This document shows, in pieces, positions 15,758 to 23,388 of a DNA stretch of 47,391 bases. Origin of the DNA: Clostridia bacterium (GTDB taxonomy: Bacteria > Bacillota > Clostridia > Oscillospirales > CAG-272); contig JAFZPN010000008.1 in the NCBI GenBank assembly GCA_017550315.1, forward strand, positions 1-47,391. The letters run 5' to 3'. The number at the start of each line of letters is the position of its first letter. Position 1 is the stretch's first letter. Both the position numbers and the translations under genes were made by a program. The notes under the pieces were generated by a model. That model saw only the letters and a list, made by a program, of their open reading frames with translations, ran no database searches and had not been told where the DNA came from.

Positions 15758-16957
15758 TTACAGTTCCTGTTCGATCACGACGCAGTGGCGGGTCGCCCAC
15801 GCTTCTTCGATGAGCGCACCGACGTCGATCTGGTTCTCTTCGCGGATGACCTTGGCAAGCTCGGGCTGGGTCCGGGGATGGCGCGGGGTGAAGACGGTGC
15901 AGCAGTCGTCATAGGGGAGTATGGAGGTGTCGAAGGTGCCGATCTCGCGCGCCGTGACGACGATCTCCTCCTTGTCCATGCCGACGAGGGGACGGAAGAC
16001 CGGACGGTCCGCCGCGTCCTCGGTCACGACCATGGATTTGAGCGTCTGGGAGGCGACCTGTCCGAGGGATTCGCCCGTCACGAGGACCGGGCATCCGTTC
16101 TCCTCCGCGGACCGGGAGGCGAGCCGCATCATGAAACGCCGGAGAAGGAGGGTGAAATAGTCCTCCTCGCAGTGGTCGCGCATCTCCTCCTGGATGTGGG
16201 TGAGGGAGATCACGTGGACCTTGATCTTTCCGCAGTATTCCGCCAGTTCCCGGGCGAGCTCGAAGACCTTTTCGCGCGCCGCCTCGCTCGTATAGGGGAA
16301 GGACTCGAAATGCACGCACTCCACGGTCATGCCGCGCTTCATCATGCGCCAGCCCGCGACCGGGGAGTCGATCCCGCCGGAGAGCAGGAGCATTCCCTTG
16401 CCCGCCGATCCGAGGGGCATTCCGCCCGCACCCTTGTCCTGCCCCGCGTGAATGTAGGCGAAGCGCTCGCGGACCTCGATCTTCACGACGACGTCCGGGT
16501 TCTGCACGTCCACGGTGAGGTGCGGGCAGACGTCGAGGATCGCGCCGCCGACCTCTCCCGAGATCTCCGGAGAGGCGTAGGGGAATTTCTTATCGCTGCG
16601 CCGCGATTCGCATTTGAAGGTCTTCGCCGACGCGAGCTTCGCGGGGAGATAGGCCTGCGCGGTCGCTGTGATCGCGTCCATGGTCTTTTCGCAGACGGCG
16701 GCCCGGCAGAGCGCGACGAATCCGAAGACTTTGGCGAGCTGGCGATAGAGCCCGTCGACCGCATCCTCCCCGGCAGAGGCGTCGTCCGCGGGTTCCACAT
16801 AGACTGTCGACTGATTGGCGTAGACCTCATACTGCCCGAAGAAGCGGGCACGGCGGCGAACCTCGCGCAGGAGCTGGGCCTCGAAGGTCGAGCGGTTCGT
16901 CCCCTTCAAAATGAGTTCGCCGTATTTGCAGAGAATGACTTCCTTGATGTTTTCCAT
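15758..16957 (-). CDS. thiI: tRNA uracil-4-sulfurtransferase ThiI
   Basis: 399 residues, the Gram-positive length without a C-terminal rhodanese domain. The ferredoxin-like and THUMP domains fill residues 1-165; the PP-loop LLLSGGIDSPVAGW follows near 190, with later motifs VLVTGESLGQVASQT and RPLVGMDKEEIV. The catalytic cysteine lies in YDDCCTVFTPRHP. ThiI adenylates U8 of tRNA and installs sulfur as 4-thiouridine, and also feeds thiazole synthesis in some bacteria. A separate cysteine desulfurase must supply sulfur, but none lies in the window. The ribosome site before 16957 is weak. It sits 21 nt after the C26 amidohydrolase gene and 27 nt before the glycosidase-like gene, so it appears to share their promoter at 17720-17748. 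Confidence 0.93.
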   Translation of the reverse strand: MENIKEVILCKYGELILKGTNRSTFEAQLLREVRRRARFFGQYEVYANQSTVYVEPADDASAGEDAVDGLYRQLAKVFGFVALCRAAVCEKTMDAITATAQAYLPAKLASAKTFKCESRRSDKKFPYASPEISGEVGGAILDVCPHLTVDVQNPDVVVKIEVRERFAYIHAGQDKGAGGMPLGSAGKGMLLLSGGIDSPVAGWRMMKRGMTVECVHFESFPYTSEAAREKVFELARELAEYCGKIKVHVISLTHIQEEMRDHCEEDYFTLLLRRFMMRLASRSAEENGCPVLVTGESLGQVASQTLKSMVVTEDAADRPVFRPLVGMDKEEIVVTAREIGTFDTSILPYDDCCTVFTPRHPRTQPELAKVIREENQIDVGALIEEAWATRHCVVIEQEL

Positions 16958-16978
16958 GCTGTTTCCGTTTCTGTTCTT

Positions 16979-17677
16979 TCAAATATGCCGGAGAAAATCC
17001 CCGATCAGCTTCATCGAGATCTCGTCCGGGCCGACCTCCGGGTGCCACTGCACGGCCTTGTAATAGGTGAGCGTCGTCGATTCCACGGCTTCGATCACGC
17101 CGTCGTGGCTCCGCGCGGCGATGCGGAACCCGGGAGCCGGATCCTTCACCGCCTGATGGTGGTAGCTGTTCGTCACGATCCCGCACGCGCCGAGCAGATC
17201 GGCAAGCGCGCCCGAGACATAGACCCGGTGCCGGTGCCCGCCGTCCTCGAGCGTGTCGAAGTGGGGCGTGCGGTCCCCGATCTTCTGCGCGGTGATGTCC
17301 TGCCAGAGGGTGCCGCCCGCCGCCGCGTTCATCACCTGGATGCCCCGGCAGATGCCGAAGACGGGACGGTCTGCCGCCATGAGCTCCCGGAGCAGGGCGA
17401 ATTCAAACGCGTCGCGCTCCGGTTCTTCTTCGCCGCACAGCGGATGACGCTCCTCGCCGTATCGCGCGGGGGAGACGTCGTCCCCGCCGGTGAAGAGATA
17501 CCCGTCGAACGCATGGGCGTATCCGCGGATGACGTCCGGATCGTCGGTGAAGGGCAGGATCACGGGAAGGACCGGGATCCCGTGATACGCCGCGCCTTTC
17601 AGGACGTACTGCACGTAGCGGGAGTAGAGCTTATATCCTTTTTCGATGGTGGACGAGGTCAGCGCAACGGTTTTCAT
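16979..17677 (-). CDS. Gamma-glutamyl-gamma-aminobutyrate hydrolase family protein (class I amidotransferase, peptidase C26)
   Basis: 232 residues, matching PuuD-like enzymes. The nucleophile elbow GICRGIQVMNA holds the catalytic cysteine, the histidine and glutamate are in AVQWHPE, and FTGGDDVSPARYG is the substrate-loop motif of the family. Such cytosolic enzymes cleave gamma-glutamyl bonds, for example of gamma-glutamyl-GABA in putrescine breakdown. No other polyamine genes are adjacent, so the substrate is open. The ATG at 17677 is chosen because GGAGG is 7 nt upstream; the longer form starting at 17731 runs into the promoter. It is the first gene of a three-gene minus-strand operon with thiI. 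Confidence 0.85.
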   Translation of the reverse strand: MKTVALTSSTIEKGYKLYSRYVQYVLKGAAYHGIPVLPVILPFTDDPDVIRGYAHAFDGYLFTGGDDVSPARYGEERHPLCGEEEPERDAFEFALLRELMAADRPVFGICRGIQVMNAAAGGTLWQDITAQKIGDRTPHFDTLEDGGHRHRVYVSGALADLLGACGIVTNSYHHQAVKDPAPGFRIAARSHDGVIEAVESTTLTYYKAVQWHPEVGPDEISMKLIGDFLRHI

Positions 17678-17719
17678 GTTTGCCTCCGGAGATGGGTGCG
17701 GTGATGAGGGGTTCGCTCC

Positions 17720-17748
17720 ATTATACTGCATCTTGGCGGAAAAAGCAA
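17720..17748 (-). promoter_or_regulatory. Promoter of the C26 amidohydrolase-thiI operon
   Basis: The minus strand reads TTGCTT (17743-17748), 17 nt, TATAAT (17720-17725). A weak dyad (AAATCCG at 17758-17764 with CGGATTT at 17779-17785) before it may terminate the upstream gene. Confidence 0.8.
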
Positions 17749-17804
17749 GAACAAATGAGAAATCCGACCCATGCGAGCCGGATTTCCGTTCAGTTTTACT
17801 TTGT

Positions 17805-20279
17805 TCAGTCCTCGGTCTTGTGATAGTCGCCCTTGACGTTCACGCGTTCCGCTTCGATCGAGCCGGTCACATCACCGTCGACCTGGACGTTTCCGCCCGC
17901 TTCGATGTCGCCGTCCACGTTTCCGCCGACGTTCACCCGTCCGCCCGCGTCGATGCCGCCATCCACGCTGCCTCCGACCTGGACGTTTCCGCCTGCTTCG
18001 ATGTGATCCCCGACGCTTCCTTCCACGGTCACGCTGTTGCCCGCGTCGACGCTTCCATCCACGTCGCCGCTCACGCTCACATGATTCGCGCCGGAGAGAT
18101 CGCCCTCATAACTGCCCGTGATGGTGACGTTTTTGCCGTCCATGCTGATCTCTGCCGATCCGCCTCCGACGTTCCAAGAGGCGTTGTTCGCTTCGACGTC
18201 GCCTTCGATGTCCCCGTGGACCGTGAGATTCCCGGAGCAGGAGACGTCTCCTTCGATATCGCCTTCGACGTTCATGTCCGTCCCGCTGCTCGCGTCGCCC
18301 GATACGTCGCCCTCGACCGTCATCGCGCCTCCGGAGGTCGCATCGCCGTCCACGTCGCCCTTCACGGTCACATCGCCGCCGTTCACATCTCCCGACACGT
18401 CGCCGCTGATCGTCATGCTGGCCGCGGAGACCGCGTTGCCCGATACATCGCCGCCGACCGCCAAACCGCCGTTTGCCGATACATCGCCGCCGACGTCCCC
18501 GCCGACCGCGGTCGGGCCTTCCGACGAGACATCCCCGTTCACGTCGCCCTGGACGGTCACGCTTGCCGCGCCGGTGAGGTCTCCGTCGTAGTCGCCTTCG
18601 ATCGTGATGTTCTTCCCGTCCGGGGAGAAGCGGATTTCCGTGTCGTCATCGTCGAAGCTCCGGCCCTGATCCTCTTCGCTGTGCGACGCGCAGGTGATGC
18701 CCATACCGGCGTTCGCGTTGCCGGTAATTGCGCCGCAGGTGATCCCGAGCCCGGCATCGGCGTTGCCCATCACATCCCCGCAGTTCAGCCCGAGCCCGGC
18801 GTGCGCGGGTCCGTTCACGTTTCCGTTGACGGCCATGCTCATGCCGCTCGTCGCCGTACCGTTTACCGGACCGTTGACCGTGACATTGAGCTCCGATTTC
18901 AGCGACCCGCCGACGCCGTTCACGATGAGGTTGACGCGGGCATTCGGGTCTCCGATAAAGTTCGCGATGATCTTGCCGTCGCGGACGAAGACGATCTCAT
19001 AACTGCCTTCCGCACCTCCGAAGTCGAAGGTCTCCTCCGATACGGGCAGGGAATAGCCGTCGAGCCCGCCGAGATGGATGTGTTCGTCGTCCGGTTCGCT
19101 TTCGGCGATCTTTTCCGCGTTCTCTTCTTCGTACTGCCGCGTGATTTCCTCGATTTCTGCGGCATGGTCTTTTTCAAAGTTCCGCTCGATTTCCTCGATT
19201 TCCGCGGCATGATCCTTCTCAAAGTTCCGCTCGATCTCCTCGATCTCCGCAGCGTGATCCCGCTCGAAGTTCCGCTCGATTTCCTCGATCTCCGCGGCAT
19301 GGTCTTTTTCAAAGTTCCGCTCGATCTCTTCGATCTCCGCGGCGTGATCCCGCTCGAAGCTCCGGGCGATCTTCTCGAATTCCGCCTTGTGATCCTCCGC
19401 GCGCTTCGCCATTTCTTCGTAGAAGTCCGCGAAACCGGTTTTATCAAGGTCCTCCGCCGTCACGAGCACCTCGCGCGGCGCGAAGCCGTTCTGCGGTCCG
19501 ATGTATCCGCGCGCTTCCATTTGATCGATGAGCCTGGATGCCTGGCCGTAACCGATCATGAGGTGACGCTGGAGGAGGGACGTGGTGATCTTTCCCTTTT
19601 CGACGGCGAACGCGACGGCCTTGTCAAAGAGGTCATCTTCCTCGGATTTTCGGGACGCTGTGCCGGAGGATGCCCCCATTGCCGCGGCCTGCCGTCTGGC
19701 GGTTTCCGCGCTCTGCAGAGCTTCCGCCCGGATCGCCTCGGCCTGCTTCTTCGCCGTCTCTGCGCTGCGCCGCGCTTCTTCCCGGATCATCTCCGCCTGA
19801 CGCCGCGCGTTTTCCTGACTTTCGCGGAGCCTCTCGGCGATCTCGCTGTTGTGCGCGCCCGCGTCCTGACCGACCTTCGGGACGTTGATGAGCGGCAGCT
19901 CGATGGCCGGGATGCCCGGGATCGTGATCGGCGGGATATGGATCTGATAGGAATCTCCCACGTCCTCGATGGTCGGCTCCGGCTCATCGTCGTCGACTGT
20001 TTCTTCCGTTTCATTAACCTCCTGTCCGCCGTCCTCGATGATGACGGTGTCAGCCGGCTTCTCTTCGGTGGCTTCGACGCCGAGCAGGGCATTGATGCTC
20101 TCGCCGAAGATCTCCGCGATTTTCGGCAGGGTGAGGATATCCGGGAAAGTTTCGCTTCTCTCCCATTGAGAGACCGCCTGATGCGTGACGCCGAGCGCTT
20201 CCGCCAGTTCCGCCTGCGTCATGCCTTTTTCTTTTCTGAGTTCTGCGATTTTCTGTCCGATGACCGTTCTGTCCGTCAT
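17805..20279 (-). CDS. Multidomain XRE regulator with FtsK-gamma-like domain, tandem coiled-coil repeats and a long Gly-Asp beta-repeat C terminus
   Basis: 824 residues in a combination I do not know as described. Residues 5-60 are an XRE helix-turn-helix (IGQKIAELRKEKGMTQAELA, VTHQAVSQWE). An acidic, proline-rich linker follows, then a coiled coil at 145-205 (ENARRQAEMIREEARRSAET). Residues 213-274 closely resemble the DNA-reading FtsK gamma winged helix (DLFDKAVAFAVEKGKITTSLLQ, IGYGQASRLIDQMEARGYIG, PREVL). Residues 280-390 contain five near-identical 15-residue units (FEKDHAAEIEEIERN). From about 395 the chain is Gly/Asp/Val-rich with 8-18-residue strand-turn units (VEGDVSGDASSG, VGGDVSGNAV), like bactofilin or beta-solenoid repeats. 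No signal peptide or membrane helix. Start at 20279 with GGAGG 6 nt upstream. Possibly a DNA-bound, polymer-forming scaffold. Monocistronic. Confidence 0.8.
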   Translation of the reverse strand: MTDRTVIGQKIAELRKEKGMTQAELAEALGVTHQAVSQWERSETFPDILTLPKIAEIFGESINALLGVEATEEKPADTVIIEDGGQEVNETEETVDDDEPEPTIEDVGDSYQIHIPPITIPGIPAIELPLINVPKVGQDAGAHNSEIAERLRESQENARRQAEMIREEARRSAETAKKQAEAIRAEALQSAETARRQAAAMGASSGTASRKSEEDDLFDKAVAFAVEKGKITTSLLQRHLMIGYGQASRLIDQMEARGYIGPQNGFAPREVLVTAEDLDKTGFADFYEEMAKRAEDHKAEFEKIARSFERDHAAEIEEIERNFEKDHAAEIEEIERNFERDHAAEIEEIERNFEKDHAAEIEEIERNFEKDHAAEIEEITRQYEEENAEKIAESEPDDEHIHLGGLDGYSLPVSEETFDFGGAEGSYEIVFVRDGKIIANFIGDPNARVNLIVNGVGGSLKSELNVTVNGPVNGTATSGMSMAVNGNVNGPAHAGLGLNCGDVMGNADAGLGITCGAITGNANAGMGITCASHSEEDQGRSFDDDDTEIRFSPDGKNITIEGDYDGDLTGAASVTVQGDVNGDVSSEGPTAVGGDVGGDVSANGGLAVGGDVSGNAVSAASMTISGDVSGDVNGGDVTVKGDVDGDATSGGAMTVEGDVSGDASSGTDMNVEGDIEGDVSCSGNLTVHGDIEGDVEANNASWNVGGGSAEISMDGKNVTITGSYEGDLSGANHVSVSGDVDGSVDAGNSVTVEGSVGDHIEAGGNVQVGGSVDGGIDAGGRVNVGGNVDGDIEAGGNVQVDGDVTGSIEAERVNVKGDYHKTED
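19140..19375 (-). repeat. Five tandem 45-bp repeats coding the coiled coil
   Basis: Five consecutive 45-bp units encode FE(K/R)DHAAEIEEIERN. The protein copies are almost identical while third codon positions vary (for example ctcgatttcctcgattt versus ctcgatctcctcgatct), so protein sequence is under selection. The 15-residue period is not a simple heptad multiple, implying a stutter. The copy number is likely variable between strains. Confidence 0.85.
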
Positions 20280-20350
20280 GATGTGCCTCCTGTATGTCCG
20301 GTGGAATGTATGTGTGATGCATATCGGTTGTGCCCGCGGGTTCTGATCCC

Positions 20351-20379
20351 AGCGTAACACATTCCGGCGCAAAAAGCAA
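20351..20379 (-). promoter_or_regulatory. Promoter of the XRE/FtsK-gamma-like gene
   Basis: The minus strand has TTGCTT (20374-20379), 17 nt, TACGCT (20351-20356). The -10 is weaker than others in the window, which could suit activation or low expression. Confidence 0.6.
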
Positions 20380-20676
20380 TAAAGCCGTTCTTGAATTTAC
20401 GAAAATTTCAAAAATTCAAGAAATGCTTGCAAAAATTCACAAGGAGCATCAAATTGTGTGATGAAATGGGATGAACTGGGAATTTCCGGTAAAACGAAAA
20501 TGGCAGTAAATGGAAATGGATATGGTAATACTAACCAGATTCCGGAGCAGAAACCGATTCAAGATATACTTGAATTTGTGCATAACAGTGAATATCAATG
20601 AATATTTCGCCTCTCCGGCACCGAAAAACGAATACCGCATACACTGGGAGGGAATGAGGAAAGAGAGGTGATTTGT
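20380..20676 (+). promoter_or_regulatory. AT-rich intergenic region upstream of the SpoIID/PG-binding genes
   Basis: About 300 bp, clearly poorer in GC than its surroundings, without a credible gene. It contains the inverted repeat CTTGAATTT (20390-20398) / AAATTCAAG (20412-20420), and a second AAAATTC shortly after. A possible sporulation sigma-E-like promoter is GATATA (20563-20568), 12 nt, then CATAACAG (20581-20588); CATACACT at 20638-20645 is another -10-like string. No housekeeping promoter is convincing, which fits developmental control of the three genes downstream. The sigma assignment is inference. Confidence 0.35.
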
Positions 20677-21195
20677 TTGGCGAATGCAAGAGGCTATGTG
20701 CGGGTGTTCGTGACCGAGGCCAACGGCGCGATCCCCGTCGAGGGCGCGCTCGTGACGGTGACGGACTACGGCGCGGAGAATGACGTGCTCTTCACGCTGC
20801 GCACCGATGAAGGCGGCCTGACGGAAACGGTGTCCCTCATCGTGCCGGACGCCGGGCAGAGCCTGAATCCGGGATCGTCTTCCCCTGCGGGGCTCTACGG
20901 CGTCACGGTCCGGCGCGCGGGGTACTATCCGGTCGAGGCGGTAGCGGTTCCGGTGTTCTCGTGCGTGCTTGCGGTGCTTCCGGTCGATCTCGTTCCGCTC
21001 TCGGAGGCGGACACCCTCGGCGAGAGCGGCCAGATCATGCTGTACGAGACGCCGGGGACCGAATCGCTCGAACCGGGCGGCGTGAATCGGGAGGACGTCG
21101 GCAACCGTAACGGGGAGATCACCGGCGGCAACCTCGCAAACCGCCCGACGCAGAACCCCGGCGGAAGAAACGGGGATACGGGAGGGGACACATGA
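20677..21195 (+). CDS. Carboxypeptidase-regulatory-like beta-sandwich protein, first gene of the SpoIID-like operon
   Basis: About 172 residues. The body (ARGYVRVFVTEANGAIPVEGA, LVTVTDYGAENDVLFTLRTD, GLYGVTVRRAGYYPVEAVAV) has the alternating pattern of a carboxypeptidase regulatory or transthyretin-like sandwich. The C-terminal 40 residues are Asn/Gly-rich and probably unstructured (NRNGEITGG, NPGGRNGDTGG). I favour the TTG at 20677, 7 nt after AGAGGTGA; a GTG at 20668 is also in frame but overlaps that site. No signal peptide is seen. The stop overlaps the next start by 4 nt. With two peptidoglycan-binding genes behind it, it is probably part of the same envelope or spore-related function. 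Function unknown. Confidence 0.7.
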   Translation: MANARGYVRVFVTEANGAIPVEGALVTVTDYGAENDVLFTLRTDEGGLTETVSLIVPDAGQSLNPGSSSPAGLYGVTVRRAGYYPVEAVAVPVFSCVLAVLPVDLVPLSEADTLGESGQIMLYETPGTESLEPGGVNREDVGNRNGEITGGNLANRPTQNPGGRNGDTGGDT

Positions 21196-22604
21196 ATCAG
21201 AACATCCTGCGGCCCGTGATCCCGGAGACGGTCACGGTCCACCTCGGACGGCCCGACGAGCCCGCGCGCAACGTCACCGTGCCGTTCACCGATTACATCA
21301 AAAACGTCGCGTCGAGCGAGATCTACCCGACCTGGCCGGAGAGCGCGCTCATCGCGAACATCTACGCCGAGATCAGCTACGCGCTCAACCGCATCTATAC
21401 GGAATACTACCCGAGCCGCGGCTATGACTTCGACATCACCAATTCCACGACCATCGATCAGTCCTTTGTTTACGGCCGGAACATCTTCGAGAACATCTCC
21501 CGTCTCGTCGACGAGATCTTCGACACCTACATCCGGCGGCAGGGATCGGTCGAACCGCTCTTTGCCCTCTACTGCGACGGGATCGAGGTGCAGTGCGGCG
21601 GACTATCCCAGTGGGGATCGGTCGAGCTGGCGGAGCGCGGGCTCTCGGCGTTCGAGATCCTGCAGAACTATTTCGGAGACAACATCGAGCTCGTCGTGAA
21701 CGTCCCCATCGAGGGGAGCATGGAGTCCTATCCCGGCGAGCCGCTCTCCGCGGAGATGTTCGGCGACGGCGTGTACCTCATCCAGATCCGGCTGAACCGC
21801 ATCTCGAAAAACTTCCCGAACATCCCGAAGATCGCGGACGTGAACGGCTTCTTCTCGGCGGAAACCGTGGATGCGGTCGAAGAATTCCAGCGTCAGTTCG
21901 GCCTGACCCCGGACGGCGTGGTCGGCCGGGCGACGTGGTACGCCATCGCGCGGATCTATGCGGCGGTCAAAAAGCTCTCGGATCTCAATTCGGAGGGCGT
22001 GCCCGTGGAGGATGTGATCCTGCTTTTCAATGACCGCCTCTACGAGGGATTGACGGGGAACGAGGTCCGGGAGGTGCAGTATCTTCTGCGCTTCATCTCC
22101 GGTTTCAGCGAATCGGTGCGGCCCGTGGAGATCGACGGGGTATTCGGTCCGGTGACGCGCGGCGCGGTGGAGGACTTCCAGTATATTGCCGGCCTGCCCG
22201 TGACGGGCGAGGTCGATCTTGCGACGTGGGAAGCGATCTACGAGGCGTTCACGAACTTCCGCGCGTCCCTCCCGGACGACTATTTCGTCTCGCGGACCGT
22301 GCCGTATCCCGGGACCGCGCTCAGGCAGGGATCCCGCGGCGAGGACGTGCGCACGATCCAGACCTACCTCAACCGGATCGCCGAAGTCTACGCCGCCATC
22401 CCGTCCCTCACGGTCGACGGCATCTTCGGCCCCCGGACGGCGGATGCGGTGCGGGCATACCAGCGGATCTACGGCCTCGATCCGACGGGAGTGGTCGCGT
22501 CCTATACCTGGGATTCCATCGCGAACACCTACCGGACGCTCGTCGAGGGGGACTACGGGAGTGAAGATCAATTCGGCGGCGTACTGATGCGGGAGGAGGG
22601 CTGA
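21192..22604 (+). CDS. SpoIID-like protein with three peptidoglycan-binding domains
   Basis: 470 residues. Residues 1-180 match the SpoIID/LytB module: VPFTDYIKNVASSEIYPTWP then ESALIANIYAEISYALN, where the glutamate of SSEIYP aligns with the catalytic glutamate of SpoIID lytic transglycosylases, and later CGGLSQWGSVELAERGLS. Three PG_binding_1 domains follow (about 190-255, 285-355, 375-450), each with a DGxFGPxT or similar motif and an AVxxFQ/AVRAYQ helix. No signal peptide or membrane helix is visible, which is odd for a wall enzyme but common in clostridial proteins of this architecture; action inside the mother cell or a non-classical route is possible. It overlaps the upstream gene by ATGA, and the next gene starts 1 nt after its stop. 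Confidence 0.82.
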   Translation: MNQNILRPVIPETVTVHLGRPDEPARNVTVPFTDYIKNVASSEIYPTWPESALIANIYAEISYALNRIYTEYYPSRGYDFDITNSTTIDQSFVYGRNIFENISRLVDEIFDTYIRRQGSVEPLFALYCDGIEVQCGGLSQWGSVELAERGLSAFEILQNYFGDNIELVVNVPIEGSMESYPGEPLSAEMFGDGVYLIQIRLNRISKNFPNIPKIADVNGFFSAETVDAVEEFQRQFGLTPDGVVGRATWYAIARIYAAVKKLSDLNSEGVPVEDVILLFNDRLYEGLTGNEVREVQYLLRFISGFSESVRPVEIDGVFGPVTRGAVEDFQYIAGLPVTGEVDLATWEAIYEAFTNFRASLPDDYFVSRTVPYPGTALRQGSRGEDVRTIQTYLNRIAEVYAAIPSLTVDGIFGPRTADAVRAYQRIYGLDPTGVVASYTWDSIANTYRTLVEGDYGSEDQFGGVLMREEG

Positions 22605-22605
22605 C

Positions 22606-23121
22606 ATGAGCGTGAATGTGCGGGACCGGCAGGGCAGGGTCGAAGCCATGCAGAAAATGCTGCGGGAGCTCGGAATGCGCTGGGGGATGACATGCCTTTG
22701 CGTTCAGGTATCGGGATGCTTCGACGCCGCGACGGAGGAGGCGGTCCGGGCGTTTCAGGAGCACGAATGCATGCCCGTGACGGGGATCTGCGACCGGGAG
22801 ACGTGGGACTGCCTTTCGGACTGCTGCCGGCAGGAGCGGGAGGAGTGCGCGCCGGTGACGGTCAGCATTCTGCCGGGGGATTGTGAATGGTGCCTCTCGC
22901 CCGGGGAGGAGGACGACGCGGTGTTCCTTCTGCAATACATGCTGCGTGCGCTGGTGACGGAATACGACCTCGGATCCGTGCCGCTCGACGGGCAATACAG
23001 CGAGGTGACCGAGGAGGCGGTGAAGCGCTTCCAGCGGACGGCGGGTCTTCCGGCATCGGGACGCGCGGAACGGGAAACCTGGCATGCGCTCGCCGACGCT
23101 TTCAACGCGATGGAAAGGTAA
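22606..23121 (+). CDS. Cysteine-rich protein with two peptidoglycan-binding-like domains
   Basis: 171 residues. Two degenerate PG_binding_1 modules are visible: residues 10-70 (RVEAMQKMLRELGM, GCFDAATEEAVRAFQEHECMP) and 105-165 (AVFLLQYMLRALV, LDGQYSEVTEEAVKRFQRTAG, TWHALADAF). The first domain and linker hold eleven cysteines, including CLC, CC and CEWC, unusual for this fold and absent from the preceding protein. They could cross-link the protein in an oxidised layer such as a spore coat, or bind metal. No signal peptide. Last gene of the operon: it starts 1 nt after the previous stop and is followed by a terminator. Confidence 0.78.
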   Translation: MSVNVRDRQGRVEAMQKMLRELGMRWGMTCLCVQVSGCFDAATEEAVRAFQEHECMPVTGICDRETWDCLSDCCRQEREECAPVTVSILPGDCEWCLSPGEEDDAVFLLQYMLRALVTEYDLGSVPLDGQYSEVTEEAVKRFQRTAGLPASGRAERETWHALADAFNAMER

Positions 23122-23138
23122 ACATCTCCTCAATAGAG

Positions 23139-23176
23139 AAGCCGGAGAGGATCGGAAAACCCGCTCTCCGGCTTTT
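23139..23176 (+). terminator. Terminator of the SpoIID-like operon
   Basis: Hairpin AAGCCGGAGAG (23139-23149) / CTCTCCGGCTT (23164-23174) running into TTTT. The following stretch to 23281 holds a small palindrome GAAATCG-TG-CGATTTC (23217-23232) and nothing else I can support. Confidence 0.85.
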
Positions 23177-23281
23177 GGATATGCTCAGAAACCGCGAAAT
23201 ATAGAGAAAACCGCATGAAATCGTGCGATTTCGTGAGGAAAAATCATCCTAAATCGAGATAACGGCGCCTCCGCAGTTGAA

Positions 23282-23364
23282 TTTGACTTTCCTTGACTTT
23301 GACCTTTTCTGACCTTTGGACTATAATATAGGCACAGTGAAGGGCAAAGAAAGTCAAAGTCAAA
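23282..23364. promoter_or_regulatory. CtsR operator boxes
   Basis: Two head-to-tail heptad pairs in the reverse orientation of the CtsR consensus are present: TTTGACT-ttc-CTTGACT (23282-23298) and TTTGACC-ttt-TCTGACC (23298-23314), each with the required 3-nt spacing. AGTCAAAGTCAAA at 23352-23364, past the start point, adds further half-sites. The second pair covers the -35, so CtsR binding should block transcription of its own operon. Confidence 0.85.
23299..23327 (+). promoter_or_regulatory. Promoter of the ctsR operon
   Basis: TTGACC (23299-23304), 17 nt, TATAAT (23322-23327), embedded in the CtsR boxes. Confidence 0.85.
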
Positions 23365-23388
23365 TCTCTGCGAAAGGAGCCGATTCCG

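Noticed and set aside
18100..19100. Gly-Asp repeat region considered as a calcium-binding RTX domain
   Set aside because: The nonapeptide GGxGxDxLx pattern is missing, there is no secretion signal, and the protein begins with a DNA-binding domain. Strand-turn repeats of a bactofilin or solenoid type fit better.
19140..19375. Regular 45-bp repeats considered as a CRISPR array
   Set aside because: The repeats are contiguous without spacers, in frame, and encode a coiled coil within a gene; no cas genes are present.
14153..20357. Long plus-strand frames opposite the glycosidase-like, thiI, C26 and XRE genes
   Set aside because: Antisense shadows of recognised minus-strand genes, without ribosome sites or domains; the opposite strand carries conserved catalytic motifs.
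20449..20640. A 63-codon minus-strand frame in the AT-rich gap
   Set aside because: No ribosome site, no similarity that I recognise, and a composition expected from AT-rich noncoding DNA.
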